DNA from: Orobanche coerulescens
Lineage: Eukaryota > Streptophyta > Magnoliopsida > Lamiales > Orobanchaceae
DNA length: 64,000 nt
NCBI GenBank assembly: GCA_033398695.1
Contig: CM065814.1
Coordinates: forward strand, 79,440,358-79,504,357
Reading direction: 5' to 3'
Part shown: one piece after another, positions 44,065 to 55,272 of the stretch
How positions within the stretch are numbered: the stretch's first letter is position 1
Layout: each line of letters starts with the position of its first letter
The notes under the pieces: generated by a model
Told to the model about the DNA's origin: nothing
What the model saw: only the letters and a program-made list of their open reading frames with translations
Databases searched by the model: none
Translations under genes and position numbers: made by a program

Positions 44065-46190
44065 ATCACACTTCAAGAGAAAATGTCTCTAGTTTATTTT
44101 CACACTATGGATTGTTATTGAATGCCGTTTTACCATGAGATATCATTGTGTAGTAACAAAAATGTATTATATGTACATTAAGTGCCTACGCTGTTTTCTT
44201 GTCTCTCATTCGAATACAAACTTCAGAATAAAATATACACGGTAGTGATTATGTCAATGGAATAAATGCAGCAAGGTGTTTCACTGTTCAATAGAAAACC
44301 TTCCAAGGGAATAGAGTTCTTAATAAACGCCAAAAGAGTGGGCAGTTCTCCAGAAGAAGTGGCTTGTTTTCACAATAAGATGATTTGGACAATCTTAAAA
44401 CACCAATGATGAAAATCAGGTTTTCCCGAGTTCTTAGATTCTCTTTTAACACCTTCTTTGTAACATACAAATTTAAGATCATGGCTCTTATAGAATTGAA
44501 ATACGACATCATAATCCTTAAAAACCAAATCCTTCCAAGTTCCACGGTTGGATGGATCAATAACAACAATTGTAAAGCGAAATACAAACTAAATGAAAGA
44601 AAAAACAGATAATTGTTCCAGATAAAATTCCACATGGTAATAATACCAACTTCATAACACATTATTGTGTAAATACATGTACATCATGAAAAGACAATCA
44701 AATGAACAAATTACATAAACATTATACTTAAATACATAACACACGTGATAATAGTACCAATTTCATACACATTATCACATAAATAGCAAAAAAATGAAAC
44801 AAGCACTACATAAACAGAAAATAAAAGAAAGATTATAACCTGTACTTGAAATCGAAGAAGAATCAGTAGATGAAGCAAGAACAATTTGTTGAGCCAGAAT
44901 CACATATGAAGGAATAGAAGAATCGACAGATGAAGGAAAAGTAATTTGTTGACACTCCATTGAAACTGAAATCAGAACCAGAAAATCAATCAAACCTCAA
45001 TTAATAATGCAGAGAAAGATAATGAAAATTGAGAACCGGTGCTTGAATTGAGAAATCAAAACTGAGATTTGCTTGAATTGAGATATCGAACCTGAATTTT
45101 GCTTGAATTGAGATACAAGTAATTGGGAATTACAAAGTCTACATGTTAGTATTCGAAAAGTTGGATAGTCGGGGCATTTAAGTATGGATTATCAAGTTTC
45201 AAAAGTATAGAACAATGGAGATAGTGAACAACTTCTACTCTCAAAGCTCCAAAGACCCTTGTGATTCTGAGATTTGTTAAAGGTAAAAAAAATTAGAAAA
45301 AAAAATCTGAGATTTGGGACTGACAATCAAAATCACCACATTGCGAATTGAAGATGCAAATTAAAAAATATCAATCGGATAAAAATGTCAAGACAAAGAA
45401 AATCACCACATTTCTAATAGCAATACAGCAAAAAAAATTAGAAAAAAAATCATTCAAAATTACAGAGGAATCAGATAAAAATGTCAATCACCACACTGCA
45501 TCAATTAGAAGATGCAATGAAGCCGGAGGCGACATCAATTTAGGAATCTGAGATTTGGGACTTTTTTACATTCACAGAAAATAAAAAATCAAATCCAAGG
45601 GAGGAGAAGGGAGCTGACTGCAAATAACTAACCTGAGAGTGAGAGGGAGGAGGTCGGGGCGAGCGACGGGAGGAGAGGTGATTGGGGAGAGCCGACTGCC
45701 GAGAGATGGGTGCTGCTGCGAGCGGACGCCCATAGGAAATTGAGAGCGAGAGGGACTGATGGAGGCGCGACGTGGAGCGGTTGAAACGTGGAGAGAGTGC
45801 GGGAGGCGCGGCGTGGGAAAGACTGAGAGGGGAGCTGTGGTCGGGTCCCGTCGAGCTTAGGGAGAAGAACTGGGGGAGAAGAAATGAGGGAGTCTTCTGG
45901 GCTTGGACGATTCATTTAGGGTTAGGCAAAAAAATAATTATTATTATTTAATAAATAATAATTAATATAATAATATTTGTTAATTATTCGCGGTTCTAGG
46001 TTCGGAACCGATTGGTTAAACCAAAAACCAATTTATCCACAAAAATGCTAATCGGGAACCGCACCGAGAATCACAATACGGTTCTCGGCTAACTGAATCA
46101 GCGGTTCCGGTTCTAACCGAGAACCGAACCATTTAGACAATTTCTAAAAAATAAAGAAATTGAAGGGGACCAGAAGTTTCTTCCTCTTTA
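44065..46190. other. Remaining interior of the CACTA-like element
   Basis: Mostly AT-rich sequence with no recognised domain. A GC-rich stretch at 45628-45915 gives a Pro/Ser-rich minus-strand ORF of 95 codons that I do not trust. At 45990-46135 motifs such as GGTTCGGAACCG, CGGTTCTCGG and CCGAGAACCG recur in both orientations, a dyad-rich cluster perhaps from a nested small element. An (ATT)n tract lies near 45935-45970. Confidence 0.4.
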
Positions 46191-46399
46191 GTGTTTAGTT
46201 ACACTTTTTTTAAATAGCAATGGCTACACCAAATTTTGTGTTAGCGTAGATATTCAATTTAGTCTATAGTAACACTAATTTATATCAATAATAACGTTAG
46301 AAAAATGTGTAGCCTTAAATCAAATTTGACCAATTTTAAGGCACCTAAGGCTACACTTTTGCTTGTAACATCAAAAAAAATGTTGTTGAAAGTCATATA

Positions 46400-47981
46400 A
46401 CTCGAACCGACTCACCCTCGATTCGTCACACGGATTTCACTCCGGGACAGTCAATAACGGAATCGAAATATTGTGATAGGTATTCGTGAACCTTCGACTT
46501 GAGGATTTGGTAGGGATGTGCTTGTGACGTTAAGATTTTCATTAGAGTAGTTCGACCCAGAAAACCGAAAGGTGGGGGTCAACCTCGACGTGGGTCCTGA
46601 CGGATAAGTAGCAGGTCCTACTGAATACCAAGATAGAATTCTTTCTCCTGTTAGTGAACGGGTTATATGTCCTATGCGGTTATTGGCAGATGAGATCATA
46701 AGTCTTTGGCCAAAGCATTGGAGCTAGTTATATTGGATACACGACAGCTCGATGATCTCGATTTGCATTAACGCATGAATAACGTCAAGTACAGATATGG
46801 TTTGACTGACCGTGACCCTATAACTTGATCGGGACATTTGAAGGAAGGGTTTATACGTATACTGGTATTCACGACCAAATGGTTCTTGAATGATCCCAAT
46901 CATTCGTTCTCAGTTGGGGTACAGTGTAGGCCGCCAGGCTGGCTAAGTGGTGCTACTACTCTTTGGTTCCTCCCATTGCTAACTGAGACGGACCTACCGA
47001 GTCGCGCAATAGGATTGACGACAGAATGAATCGATCTTATTCTCTCTTGATAAATATTAGATATTGGATATCTAATTTATTGGACATTAGATGTCTAAAT
47101 TAATTTATTGGATAAATTAATTTACGGCCTAATGAATTAAATAAATTATTGGGTGATTAGTTTAATTCATAGATATAATTATTTCTTGGAGAAATTAATT
47201 ATATTATTTTGTATTTGATATAATTAATTAATTAGATTAATCAATTGATATTAATACATCGGAACGGAATTGAAGTTTATCTGTTTGGACTCACAGGAGT
47301 CCGAAATGAACCAAACTCGTCCGATTCCTTCTAGATGGCCGCCCTTTTCCACTCACCTTCCCTCTTGGTCTTTGTCTCCATTTTATAATGGAAGACAAAT
47401 GACTTTAAGAGATATGGTATCGATTATTATATGGAAAATGTAATTCGATGTGTTGGAATGAAAAATAAAATGAAGACAACATCTCTTCTCCCTTATTAAG
47501 TGAATCTCACGGTTTTGGGCAAGAGAAAAAGAGAGAGAAACATTTCTCCAAGTCTTCATCTTTTTCATTATTGTTCTTGAGCTTTTCTTGAAGAAAATCT
47601 GAGAGATAATTGAAAGATTGTGAGTTATACACTTAGAGTGTTATAATCACATTGGAAAGCTTCATCATCCTTCCTCTAGAGATATCCTTGGACGATATCA
47701 AGGTATTGTCGCGTGGCAAGTAGAGACGGTGCTTTCGGCGTTCGATTATTAAAGAGCTTGGAGCGGATTGGATTCGTGGAAAGCATTTAAAGCTTGGGGA
47801 ATCGCTCAAGAGAAGAACACCATTTAATCAACGGACTACAAGGGTATGATTTCAAATCATCCTTTGTTCATTTAATATCCGTATATATGTAGCTTGATCG
47901 ATCCTCGCAGGGATTCAGATCGAATTAATTTTCGTTTTACCGCTTCCGATGGGCCTTCGATTTAGGCACCGAATCCCAACA
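46400..47981 (+). repeat. 3' LTR of element D, right part
   Basis: Resumes at CTCGAACCGACTCACCC and matches the 5' LTR to the end CACCGAATCCCAACA. It includes the hairpin array (47045-47250). Followed by the duplicated GTATT and the rest of the S2 LTR. Confidence 0.92.
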
Positions 47982-48959
47982 GTATTCACGGTTAAAGCAG
48001 CATTTATTGCTGACAGGACAACATTTAATGCAGCCGAAGTGAGACAAGTCTGAATGCGCTGAAGAGCATTTAATGCAAAGTCAAAAAGAATGTCTGGAGC
48101 ATTAAATGCGATCTGCTTTAATTTAAATATTCAGCAAGCCGCCAATCAGAGACGTCACATCTCACCTACCTGCAATGGATGCATTTATAGCGGATTCATT
48201 TTCCAAATGTTATAAATGCCCCTAAGCCAGAGGACCTACAAGTGATACGAAGAATTCATATATCGCAAAAGCTCTTACAGATTACTCTGACATTCTAGCG
48301 ATTACAACATAGTATATTTTGTGAGCATACAACAAGTATTCAAGCGAAGAAATATACAAGTCTTCAATGCGAACAGCACAGCATACAACAAACGTGTATC
48401 AAAGATCAAGCTGCTGTCGTGAGAATTCTACCTTTACCGTTGAGATAATCATCAGCCCTGTATGACTGTAGATCCTTGCGTATTCCGACTGTGTGGGAAG
48501 AATAGCATTGTAGACGAAGCTTCAAACTGTGTGAGAAGAAGCAAGTCAAAGAAAGAGCTCAAGTCAATTTGTGTGAGCGGCAAAAAGCTTTAGTCCCTGT
48601 AACAATCTGTGTGAACGTTACAGAGACAAGGTTTAGTTATAGTCACATAGTTGTGTATGTAGTGATTATAATAAATGTTTTTACTCCTGTGTGGAGGATC
48701 AGTGACGTAGAGGAGTTTACCTCGAACCACTTTAAATTGTGTGTTATTTACCTTATGTCCTTATTGTTTTCATAAATGTGATTTATACAAGTATACATTG
48801 CAAAACCCTGTACGCACCAATCAAACAGGAGAATGCCTAGTTGTTGTATTTACAGCAACTCACACTTAAACTTCCGCTACGCAAACTTACTTTAAAAAAC
48901 CGTACAACTTGTAGCTCTATCTCTTTCTAAGTTGTATATTGTATACTTAGTGGCCAATA
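47982..48959 (+). repeat. 3' LTR of S2, right part
   Basis: Continues GTATTCACGGTTAAAGCAGC, in register with 21620 of the 5' LTR, and ends TTAGTGGCCAATA. It includes GCATTTAATGC copies (48067 and nearby) and the TATA box (TTATAAATG near 48210). Followed by AAAGT, the S2 target duplication. Confidence 0.88.
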
Positions 48960-51900
48960 AAAGTTCTTATATTTTAGATTTGTTTAAGAGAACCATCTTT
49001 ATTAAATTAAAAAACACATGAGTCATATACTCTCGAAGATACACTTGGCATTTATAATCTTGAAAACCGCATTTACTATTTTAAATAAAATATTTGTGAC
49101 GTTTGGAGGCTAAACATGCCGGACATAGGATTGGCATTTTATATAAAATGGATGAATTTGATACCCACTACCTATGTCCAAATCCATCCTGTTTATTTAC
49201 TAAAAACACTTCTTATATCTTAAATATGACCGTCCAATTGAAATCGCCTCTTGCACCTATTTAAATTCACTTCGCCTGACCTAAATCTCCTTGCTGCTCA
49301 AAATAAATAGTATAGAGAATACAACAAGTGAAATGCTTAGGCCAAAACTCTGAATTTCATCTCGTTCACATTATATCGCCAGTGGAATATAAAGCAACAA
49401 CTTTGGAAACCATCTCAACTCACACCCAGAAGAATAAAGCAACAACTTTGGAAACCATCTCAACTCACACCCAGAAGAAGAAAACACGAGTTATTATTCA
49501 TGGTCGCTTATACAATAGAGATGTCATCATCTAATGGGTGAAACTTGAAGATTAACATAATGTCCAGGGTCATCCACAAAATCAGGGACGTAACAACGTA
49601 TGAGCTGAGTTATCTGCACACCGACTGCTATAATGAAGATCTCATGGAAGATTTGTACTTTAATGCTTCGACAAATACAATAACGAAAAATACCGTGATG
49701 CTGTCACCTCTATTGTCAGCTTCTATTAAAAAAAAAAGATAAATCACATTGGACATAATGCTCCTTAATCACTTGTATAAACTACCCTTAGACGACCTGA
49801 CTCTGAGGGACATGGAAAACTGTGGGAAGATTGGATCCCACAAGCTCGAAATATCTTTATAAGAGATACTAAAAACAAAAAAGAACATGTTTTGTGTCAC
49901 AAAAATTGCTTTGTTTTGCCATCCTTTTATCTGCATGTGTTTTGTTGCAGGTTCTTGAGAATTACACTGGTGCATTTGAGATCAACACCAATCTAAAATT
50001 CAGGTTAATGATGTATATAGTAGCCTGGGAGAAGGTTAATTGAGCAAGTGTCTATATTCAACGACTAGGATAGGAAACAGCTAAAGAAGAAACTCCTAAG
50101 AAATTATTTGGACTTATTCTGAAGTATATCATGGTTTAATGTTGCATTAGACAATCTAAGAATGCTAAAAAGATCCAAATCGAAAAGTTTTAAGGTGGAA
50201 CAAGACCAGCAAAGTACAATAAAAAAACTTCCATCAACCATTGAAAATCATCCAATATTTTTCCCAAGTCCGAGAATCCACGGATCCTGTATTCCGATCT
50301 TGCAGCAAAAGAAGTTGTTGCGGATAAGAAATCTCACGGCAAAAGGAAGAGATCTATAGTGGATGACAGTGCAACTCTTTCGGCTATAGTGAATAAAAAG
50401 AAGAAGACTTCACACAAATCTAAGAAATCAATGACCAATGTGGGCTGCAAGGATATAGAGGTCAACAAAACTATTATTTCATCAGCACAAGTACAGGGCC
50501 TACATCGACTCCTACCAAAGAAACTACTACTCAACATTCTATCAGCTTACTGTGGGCACAACCGAATCCATCCATCCAAGCACCCGGCTAACAAGTTCCA
50601 CCACCGCCACCTATAGAAGCCCCAATAGATCAAACTAAGGGCATAGAAGAATCAGCTGCCACCCTCGAGCCTCTTACATAGCCCTACCAACAGTACTCCA
50701 CTCCAATGGAGACTTATCCGTGTCCCCCCAGAGGCCCATCTCCTACCGAAGCTCCTTCCCCATATCGTTATCCTTCTGCCACATAAGTGACAATGAGACA
50801 ATGCTTAAAATGAGATTAAAGCTGCATTCGAGCGCTTCAAAATATGGAAGGACGGTAGGCTCTTCGAGTATAACAAGTTGTATAACTAGACAGAGTGCGA
50901 AGCTAAATAAAAGTTTGTATTATAAGTCACGTGGCTAACAGTATTAGTGCCCTTATTACTCTTCATAATTTATTATATCATGACTTGATCATAAAGGAAC
51001 TGTACGAGTAGGCCAAAGCTAGTTTGAATGAAGGCGATATGTCGACAACATCTATGAGTCATCACTTAGGTCGTGATTCTGATGAGGAGGATTTTCAAAT
51101 AAGTATTAGCCCTAGCAGGGAAGAGGCACGAGAAGCTGAATTTGCAAAATTTTAGGCTACCCTAGGCAAGGCACTTATGGCCCTATAGGAGAGCAGGCGG
51201 ATATCCCATACAAGCAGGAGGATGCCACCCCTCCTACCAACAAACCTGAAGAAGCTGCCCTTTAGTATCTACTACTATTTTTACATGTCCCCAACAATAT
51301 CCTGTTCCTACAATGGAACAAGTTCTTGTAGCCGAAGCTGCCCTTCCTATAGAAAATACTTCATCCATTCTTGTGGAAACAACACCACCAATTATGACTA
51401 TTGAGCCAACAAGCCCGAGGAAGTTTTTTGAGCTTACCTGCCAACTGCAGTACCGATCTTCATGGCATAGTATTCATTGATGATGTTGTTCGGACTTTGA
51501 ATTTTGTTGAGAGAGAGCTTGACAACCTCTTTGAGACTGCTCAACTCGAGATAACTGATATTTGACAAGTTTTCTCTGATGTTTGACAAGTTCTCTCTGA
51601 TGCCGTTGATGTATTCAAATTGGTCCCTATGGAAATCAAATTATCTCCGAGGATTTCCACTACCACACATGAAGACTTGATCATGAAAAGTCATGACAAT
51701 CATCCTGTCTAAAACCAAGATGGTGGATGCTCTTGAAATCACAAGGGTCAAGCTAGCGTTGCATGTTGAAAATATTGATAAACTTACCATGACTATTGAA
51801 GTCTTGACCAAGGAGATCAAGCTGAAGAATGAGGTCATAGATGATATAGCTTCCAACTATCAAACATATCCTGGAAATAGTTACTTTCCTTGATAACCAA

Positions 51901-52297
51901 AAATGCACTAGATTGTAGTGGTTGTGAGCAATTGGTGGCATCAACACGAGGCTGCCCTTGACACTATGCTGGAAGATGTTGTGGCCAGTGCTATCAATGG
52001 GATTTTCAGTCCATGGCGAGGATCTACAAGTTCTTGCAAGGTTGATAGATACAACAGGCGAGAATACTTTGACCCAAACTGGAAGAATATGATCAGAGCT
52101 CCAGCTGATTGCCTACAGATAGGGAGCTGACAGCCCAGATTAGAAAGTTAAAGCAAATTGATATAGATAGGTATCTCTACAAATCGGTGGAGTCTCATGC
52201 CTTCACCAGGTTCAAGACCCTCAATGAGGCTGACAAGGACTTTTCAAGACTTCTGGCTTAAAGTAAGCTCCCTGCATAGTTTGCTATCAACGGAAAG
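48960..52297 (+). pseudogene. S1 spacer and env-like region, heavily decayed
   Basis: After a spacer (48960-49320) whose GACCGTCCA region parallels S2, the sequence follows the S2 env-like order in broken frames: VIIHGRLYNRDVII (S2: SIIDGRIFARYIV), YNEDLMEDLYFNASTNTITK (S2: YDEHIVEEFYLDATINFF), LYKLPLDDLTLRDMENCG (S2: LFRLPFDGLRMEELETFG), Lys-rich and Pro/Ser/Thr-rich segments (50160-50760), a coiled-coil stretch (51690-51890) and the C-terminal SHAFTRFKTLNEADKDF (S2: SMFNKFKTLADAADEF) near 52195. Dozens of stops. A 44-bp direct duplication lies at 49396-49480 (AAAGCAACAACTTTGGAAAC twice). Similarity ends at about 52297. Confidence 0.75.
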
Positions 52298-52315
52298 TAT
52301 ACGACACCCCCCAAA

Positions 52316-52434
52316 CACACTCGTGTTTTATGAGTGTTGTACCGCGTGCTTTATTATTATTTTTATTATAATATTATTATGAATATTTTATTTGTAAAGC
52401 ATAAGGTACAACACCCATTAAACACGAAGTGTGC
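52316..52434. mobile_element. Small fold-back (MITE-like) element
   Basis: CACACTCGTGTTTTATGAGT followed by GTTGTACCGCGTGCTTT (from 52316) pairs with the reverse complement of the sequence at 52396-52434 (GCACACTTCGTGTTTAATGG and onward). Arms of about 38 bp and a ~42-bp AT-rich loop. It lies where S1 similarity ends. No convincing target duplication, so the family is unknown. Confidence 0.6.
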
Positions 52435-52437
52435 ATG

Positions 52438-52871
52438 TGTAACGCCCCGATTTTCGAGCATGCATTTATTTTATAATTTATAGAAAACACATAAATTATT
52501 ATAAATGTACAACAATTTATTTACGAATTTTATCCATAAGGTCTAATTTTTTCCTTATTCACATATCATGATTGTAGTTTACGCTCCAGGCTCGAGTCGA
52601 AGTTCTCATATTATAATAGCTCAGAACGATTTTACTTGATCACCTATTATTAATAATCTAGCAATTTAATTTTCCATTAATATTAATATCATAAATTAAT
52701 AGGTTATTAATAAAGATTAATTAAATCAATCTAATTAATTTATTCTGAAATTAGTAAGCTGATTAATTAAAGATTTAAAATAATAATATAATTAATATAT
52801 TATTAATATTATATTTTGATCAATCCACGTCCAATAAGAATTCTAAACAAATCAAAACTCTACTACTAAAC
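52438..52871 (-). repeat. Chromovirus LTR fragment (element F)
   Basis: TGTAACGCCCCGATTTTCGA at 52438 has the typical Tekay-like LTR terminus. After about 430 bp of AT-rich sequence it is cut by the start of another LTR at 52872. Orientation is inferred from the end type shared with LTRs B and C. No internal sequence is seen. Confidence 0.6.
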
Positions 52872-53296
52872 TGTAACGCCCCAAATTAAGCCGGACGCCA
52901 CAGTGCCGTGAATCCCGCGTGGGACCCACAAGGCGAGTTTTAAAAGAGGTTTTAAAAATAATTTATTCAACAAGTAGTTTGCGGAAATGTTCAAATGAAA
53001 GCGTTCATACAACCGAAATATAAAAGGTAACAATGTCCGTTTATACGGTTATTACACAACGTGGATTATTCAAATTTAGTTTAAGAAATAACAAGTCTTC
53101 TTCCCAACACTGCTCATGCCTGACCGGAACCATCGGGAATGTCCTGCACATATTCAACAAATTTGCCTGACACGACGTATCGTGTGAGTCAACCCAGGTC
53201 AGACATTCCGAACAAATTTCAATGATAGAATCAGATGAATTCAGAAACAAGGTTATCACCGAATATTCAATTCAACGTCATTCCTTTTATCAGCAC

Positions 53297-53475
53297 ATAA
53301 ACTCCAAAGGTCGCAACCAAGGATCACGAAAGTATCTACACAGGAATACTCCGGACGTGGGTACCATTCAGGTTTTATCCCTCAACACAGTTCCGCAAGA
53401 TATATCAACATATAAACTCCCAAGGCCGCAGCCAAGGGTCACAGAAGTATCTACCCAGGAATACTCCGGACGAGA
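53297..53475. repeat. 115-bp direct repeat in LTR C
   Basis: ATAAACTCCAAAGGTCGCAA to AATACTCCGGACG at 53297-53357 is repeated with about 10 changes at 53412-53471. Confidence 0.85.
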
Positions 53476-54498
53476 TAGATAAGACGAGCACCTTACCATA
53501 GACAGTAACACATGCAATATTCTGAAATATTAATACGTAAGGTCCGAGCAATATTTACTTGCCTCAAATCCGACGAGAGTTACTTCCTTGATAACACAAC
53601 GGCTCGAACGACCACACCCGAAAGCCCAACCTATTACATGTTCGTCGATTAACATCTTGTAGTAATAATGATGATTAATGACAATTCTCCCCGTCCCGTA
53701 AGGATCCTAAACTTAGATTGTTCATGTTGCCAAAATCGGAATTCTCTATTTGTGACCATAATGCATATTACTAGTTTCCTCGGTTCGCCATTTTACAATT
53801 TATCATCTCGTTGATTAATGTTCTAATACAACATCTCTACGTCGTGATTATGGCTCAAGGCCATCGTAATTACATCACTAATTTTAGTTTAAATTACTAG
53901 AATGGAACGATTAAGCACTAATTCCCCGAACTTAACATGTTTGATTACTTATCCGATTTGATAGTCGTTAGTTACTTCATCAAGGGATTATTAACGTTTT
54001 TACGATAAGGTAATCAGATTATAATTCAAATCTACAACAAGATGATTCTAAGGTGTTGGCGATTAACAATTCGGTTATGAGTTCCCATTCAATTACGAGT
54101 AATACCATCACTCATTCTAATTACTTAACAAGATAGGCATCGATTAATAATTGTGATAGTTTTCACCATTCCGATCATTCTCGAAAGTTCTAAACTACCC
54201 AAAGCATCCGAAATTTAGTATAGCTCGTATAACAACACTGAAATGAGTTCAAGATTCGATAAACTTACCTCAATTGACAAAAGAGGATGAAGAACGACGA
54301 AGGATGACGAAGAACGAAAGGGTAGCACCTTCAAAACCTCCTCCGGAGCTTGATCAACTCACTCCAACCGGAAAACACTTGATTAGGGAGGCTAAGAACC
54401 GACTTAGAAAGGGTGGAGGATAGTATGAAGAGCAAAGAGTGAGTTTTGGGCCGGAAGAAATGAAAGGGAGGGTGTCCTTATATAAATTCGGAATGGCT

Positions 54499-54825
54499 TT
54501 ACGCACGTTAGGCCTGAAGCTTTACGTACATAAGCCATGTTACGTACGTTATCATGGAGAGCTTAACGTACATAAGGAAAAACTCAGAACTTACTGGACT
54601 AATTTACACACATCGTTACGTACGTAACGAAAGTCGGCTAACGTATGTAACACTCGTTGACTTGCCTGTCGCTATCGCGCCGAAAGTTGGTCTGACAATG
54701 CACCATCCGGCGAAGATTCCCTATCCGAAGACCGAAGACCGCGTTATGTACGGAAGGCGTAACCTTTAGCGTACGTAATGTCACATACTTAGCTTACGTA
54801 ATACATAGTTTTTAACGTACGTAAG
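54499..54825. repeat. Array of TTACGTACGTAA palindromes in U3 of LTR C
   Basis: About ten copies or close variants: 54499, 54522, 54540, 54563, 54615 (perfect GTTACGTACGTAAC), 54639, 54742, 54769, 54793 and 54811. The consensus is a perfect 12-bp palindrome. On the minus (sense) strand the array lies immediately upstream of the TATA box, the nearest copy 14 bp from it. Confidence 0.9.
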
Positions 54826-55272
54826 GTTCAGTTTGTTTACAAGTTATTATCACATTGATTCTTTATAACGCGACTCCCTCTCAATCTCATCGAGTAATGT
54901 CTCGGGGAACAAGACATTGGCCACCGTCATATTCGCACCGATAATTGCCCAACGACATCGAGGTATGTCACTGACAAATCATCAATCATCATACAATCAC
55001 AATACAAGAATAACAGGCGCGGACAAGCTGTATTCATGTTAATACAGTACGAACATATCATCCAAAATACGTTTATCGTGACAGAGTACATTTATTTATT
55101 AAATAGATGAAATAGAAACGATCGCTCAACTGGAAATAGCATGTAATACTGGTGGTATTACATACCACTCCCCTTAAAAATAGTTTCGTCCCGAAACTAA
55201 TAAAATAACTCGGGATGATTTTCCCTCATGCTCGACTCGGTCTCCCAAGTCGCTTCTTCTATGCCATGGTGA

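Larger units (their letters stand above)
41051..46399. mobile_element. CACTA-like (En/Spm) DNA transposon with captured kinase exons
   Basis: This 5.3-kb insert splits the D 3' LTR. The left end is TACTACACCATATATGGGTT followed by TCAGCAACAC. The right end, read inward on the minus strand, is TATATGACTTTCAACAACA, an imperfect mirror lacking the outermost ~10 bases. Subterminal regions hold many copies of GGCTACACTTTT/GTAACACTTTT-like words in both orientations (41070-41530 and 46190-46390), as in CACTA elements. The first base T in place of C and the missing right tip would block transposition now. ATA flanks both sides (41048-41050; 46397-46399), compatible with the 3-bp duplication of CACTA elements, but the right boundary is ambiguous. 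Inside are a transposase-like exon, five exons of a GSK3-type kinase, duplicated segments and one unrecognised ORF. Confidence 0.7.
33048..47981 (+). mobile_element. Element D: Angela/BARE-like Copia element
   Basis: A complete insertion: 5' LTR, iMet-type PBS, leader, gag-protease, integrase, RT, RNase H, PPT and 3' LTR, with a 5-bp duplication. Without the CACTA insert (41051-46399) it is about 9.6 kb. The integrase (YLMKHKSEAFEKF, GVSERRNRTLLNMV) and the ~2-kb LTR point to the Angela branch of Copia. Several in-frame stops and frameshifts show it is inactive. Element E (55273-64000) is a close relative. Confidence 0.92.
21317..48959 (+). mobile_element. S2: SIRE-like Copia element with env-like region
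   Basis: Order: 5' LTR, iMet-type PBS, gag with C-terminal coiled coil, protease, integrase, RT, RNase H, spacer, env-like region, PPT and 3' LTR. Without the insert D (33048-47981) it is about 12.7 kb, typical for SIRE/Maximus. Its 3' LTR is split by D. The pol genes have numerous stops and frameshifts and altered catalytic motifs, so S2 is inactive, but it is clearly better preserved than S1, a member of the same lineage into which it inserted. Confidence 0.9.
8556..52297 (+). mobile_element. S1: old SIRE-like Copia element, fragmented by three direct insertions
   Basis: S1 survives as 8556-10446 (end of protease region, integrase, RT), 19444-19506 plus 20231-21316 (RT end, RNase H, spacer) and 48960-52297 (spacer and env-like region). 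Removing the Athila-like element, the RTE LINE and S2, each bounded by target-site duplications, restores one colinear order matching S2. Gag and the 5' LTR are missing to the left, where element B begins, and no 3' LTR is seen after 52297. Every domain carries many stops and frameshifts, so S1 is older than the elements inside it. Placement in the SIRE/Maximus lineage rests on close similarity to S2 and on an env-like region after pol. Confidence 0.85.
52872..55162 (-). repeat. 3' LTR of element C (2291 bp)
   Basis: Plus-strand ends TGTAACGCCCCAAATTAAG and GGTGGTATTACA. Minus-sense TATA box at 54485-54478 (TTATATAA), followed downstream by a pyrimidine-rich leader and a GAGGTAAG splice-donor-like site near 54272. 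A 115-bp direct repeat lies at 53297 and 53412 (ATAAACTCC...TACTCCGGACG). A palindrome array occupies 54499-54825. Confidence 0.85.
52872..55272 (-). mobile_element. Element C: truncated Tekay-like chromovirus
   Basis: Minus-strand order: end of the chromodomain (55272-55190: IEEATWETESSMRE, then ENHPELF), PPT (AAGGGGAGTGGTA, ending 55163) and a 2291-bp 3' LTR (55162 down to 52872). It is cut on the right by element E, whose insertion site falls in the chromodomain. The rest of C may lie beyond the window. It inserted into LTR fragment F. Confidence 0.82.

Noticed and set aside
45628..45915. Pro/Ser-rich 95-codon ORF on the minus strand
   Set aside because: Low-complexity composition in a GC-rich patch of the CACTA-like element; no recognised family and no supporting splice structure.
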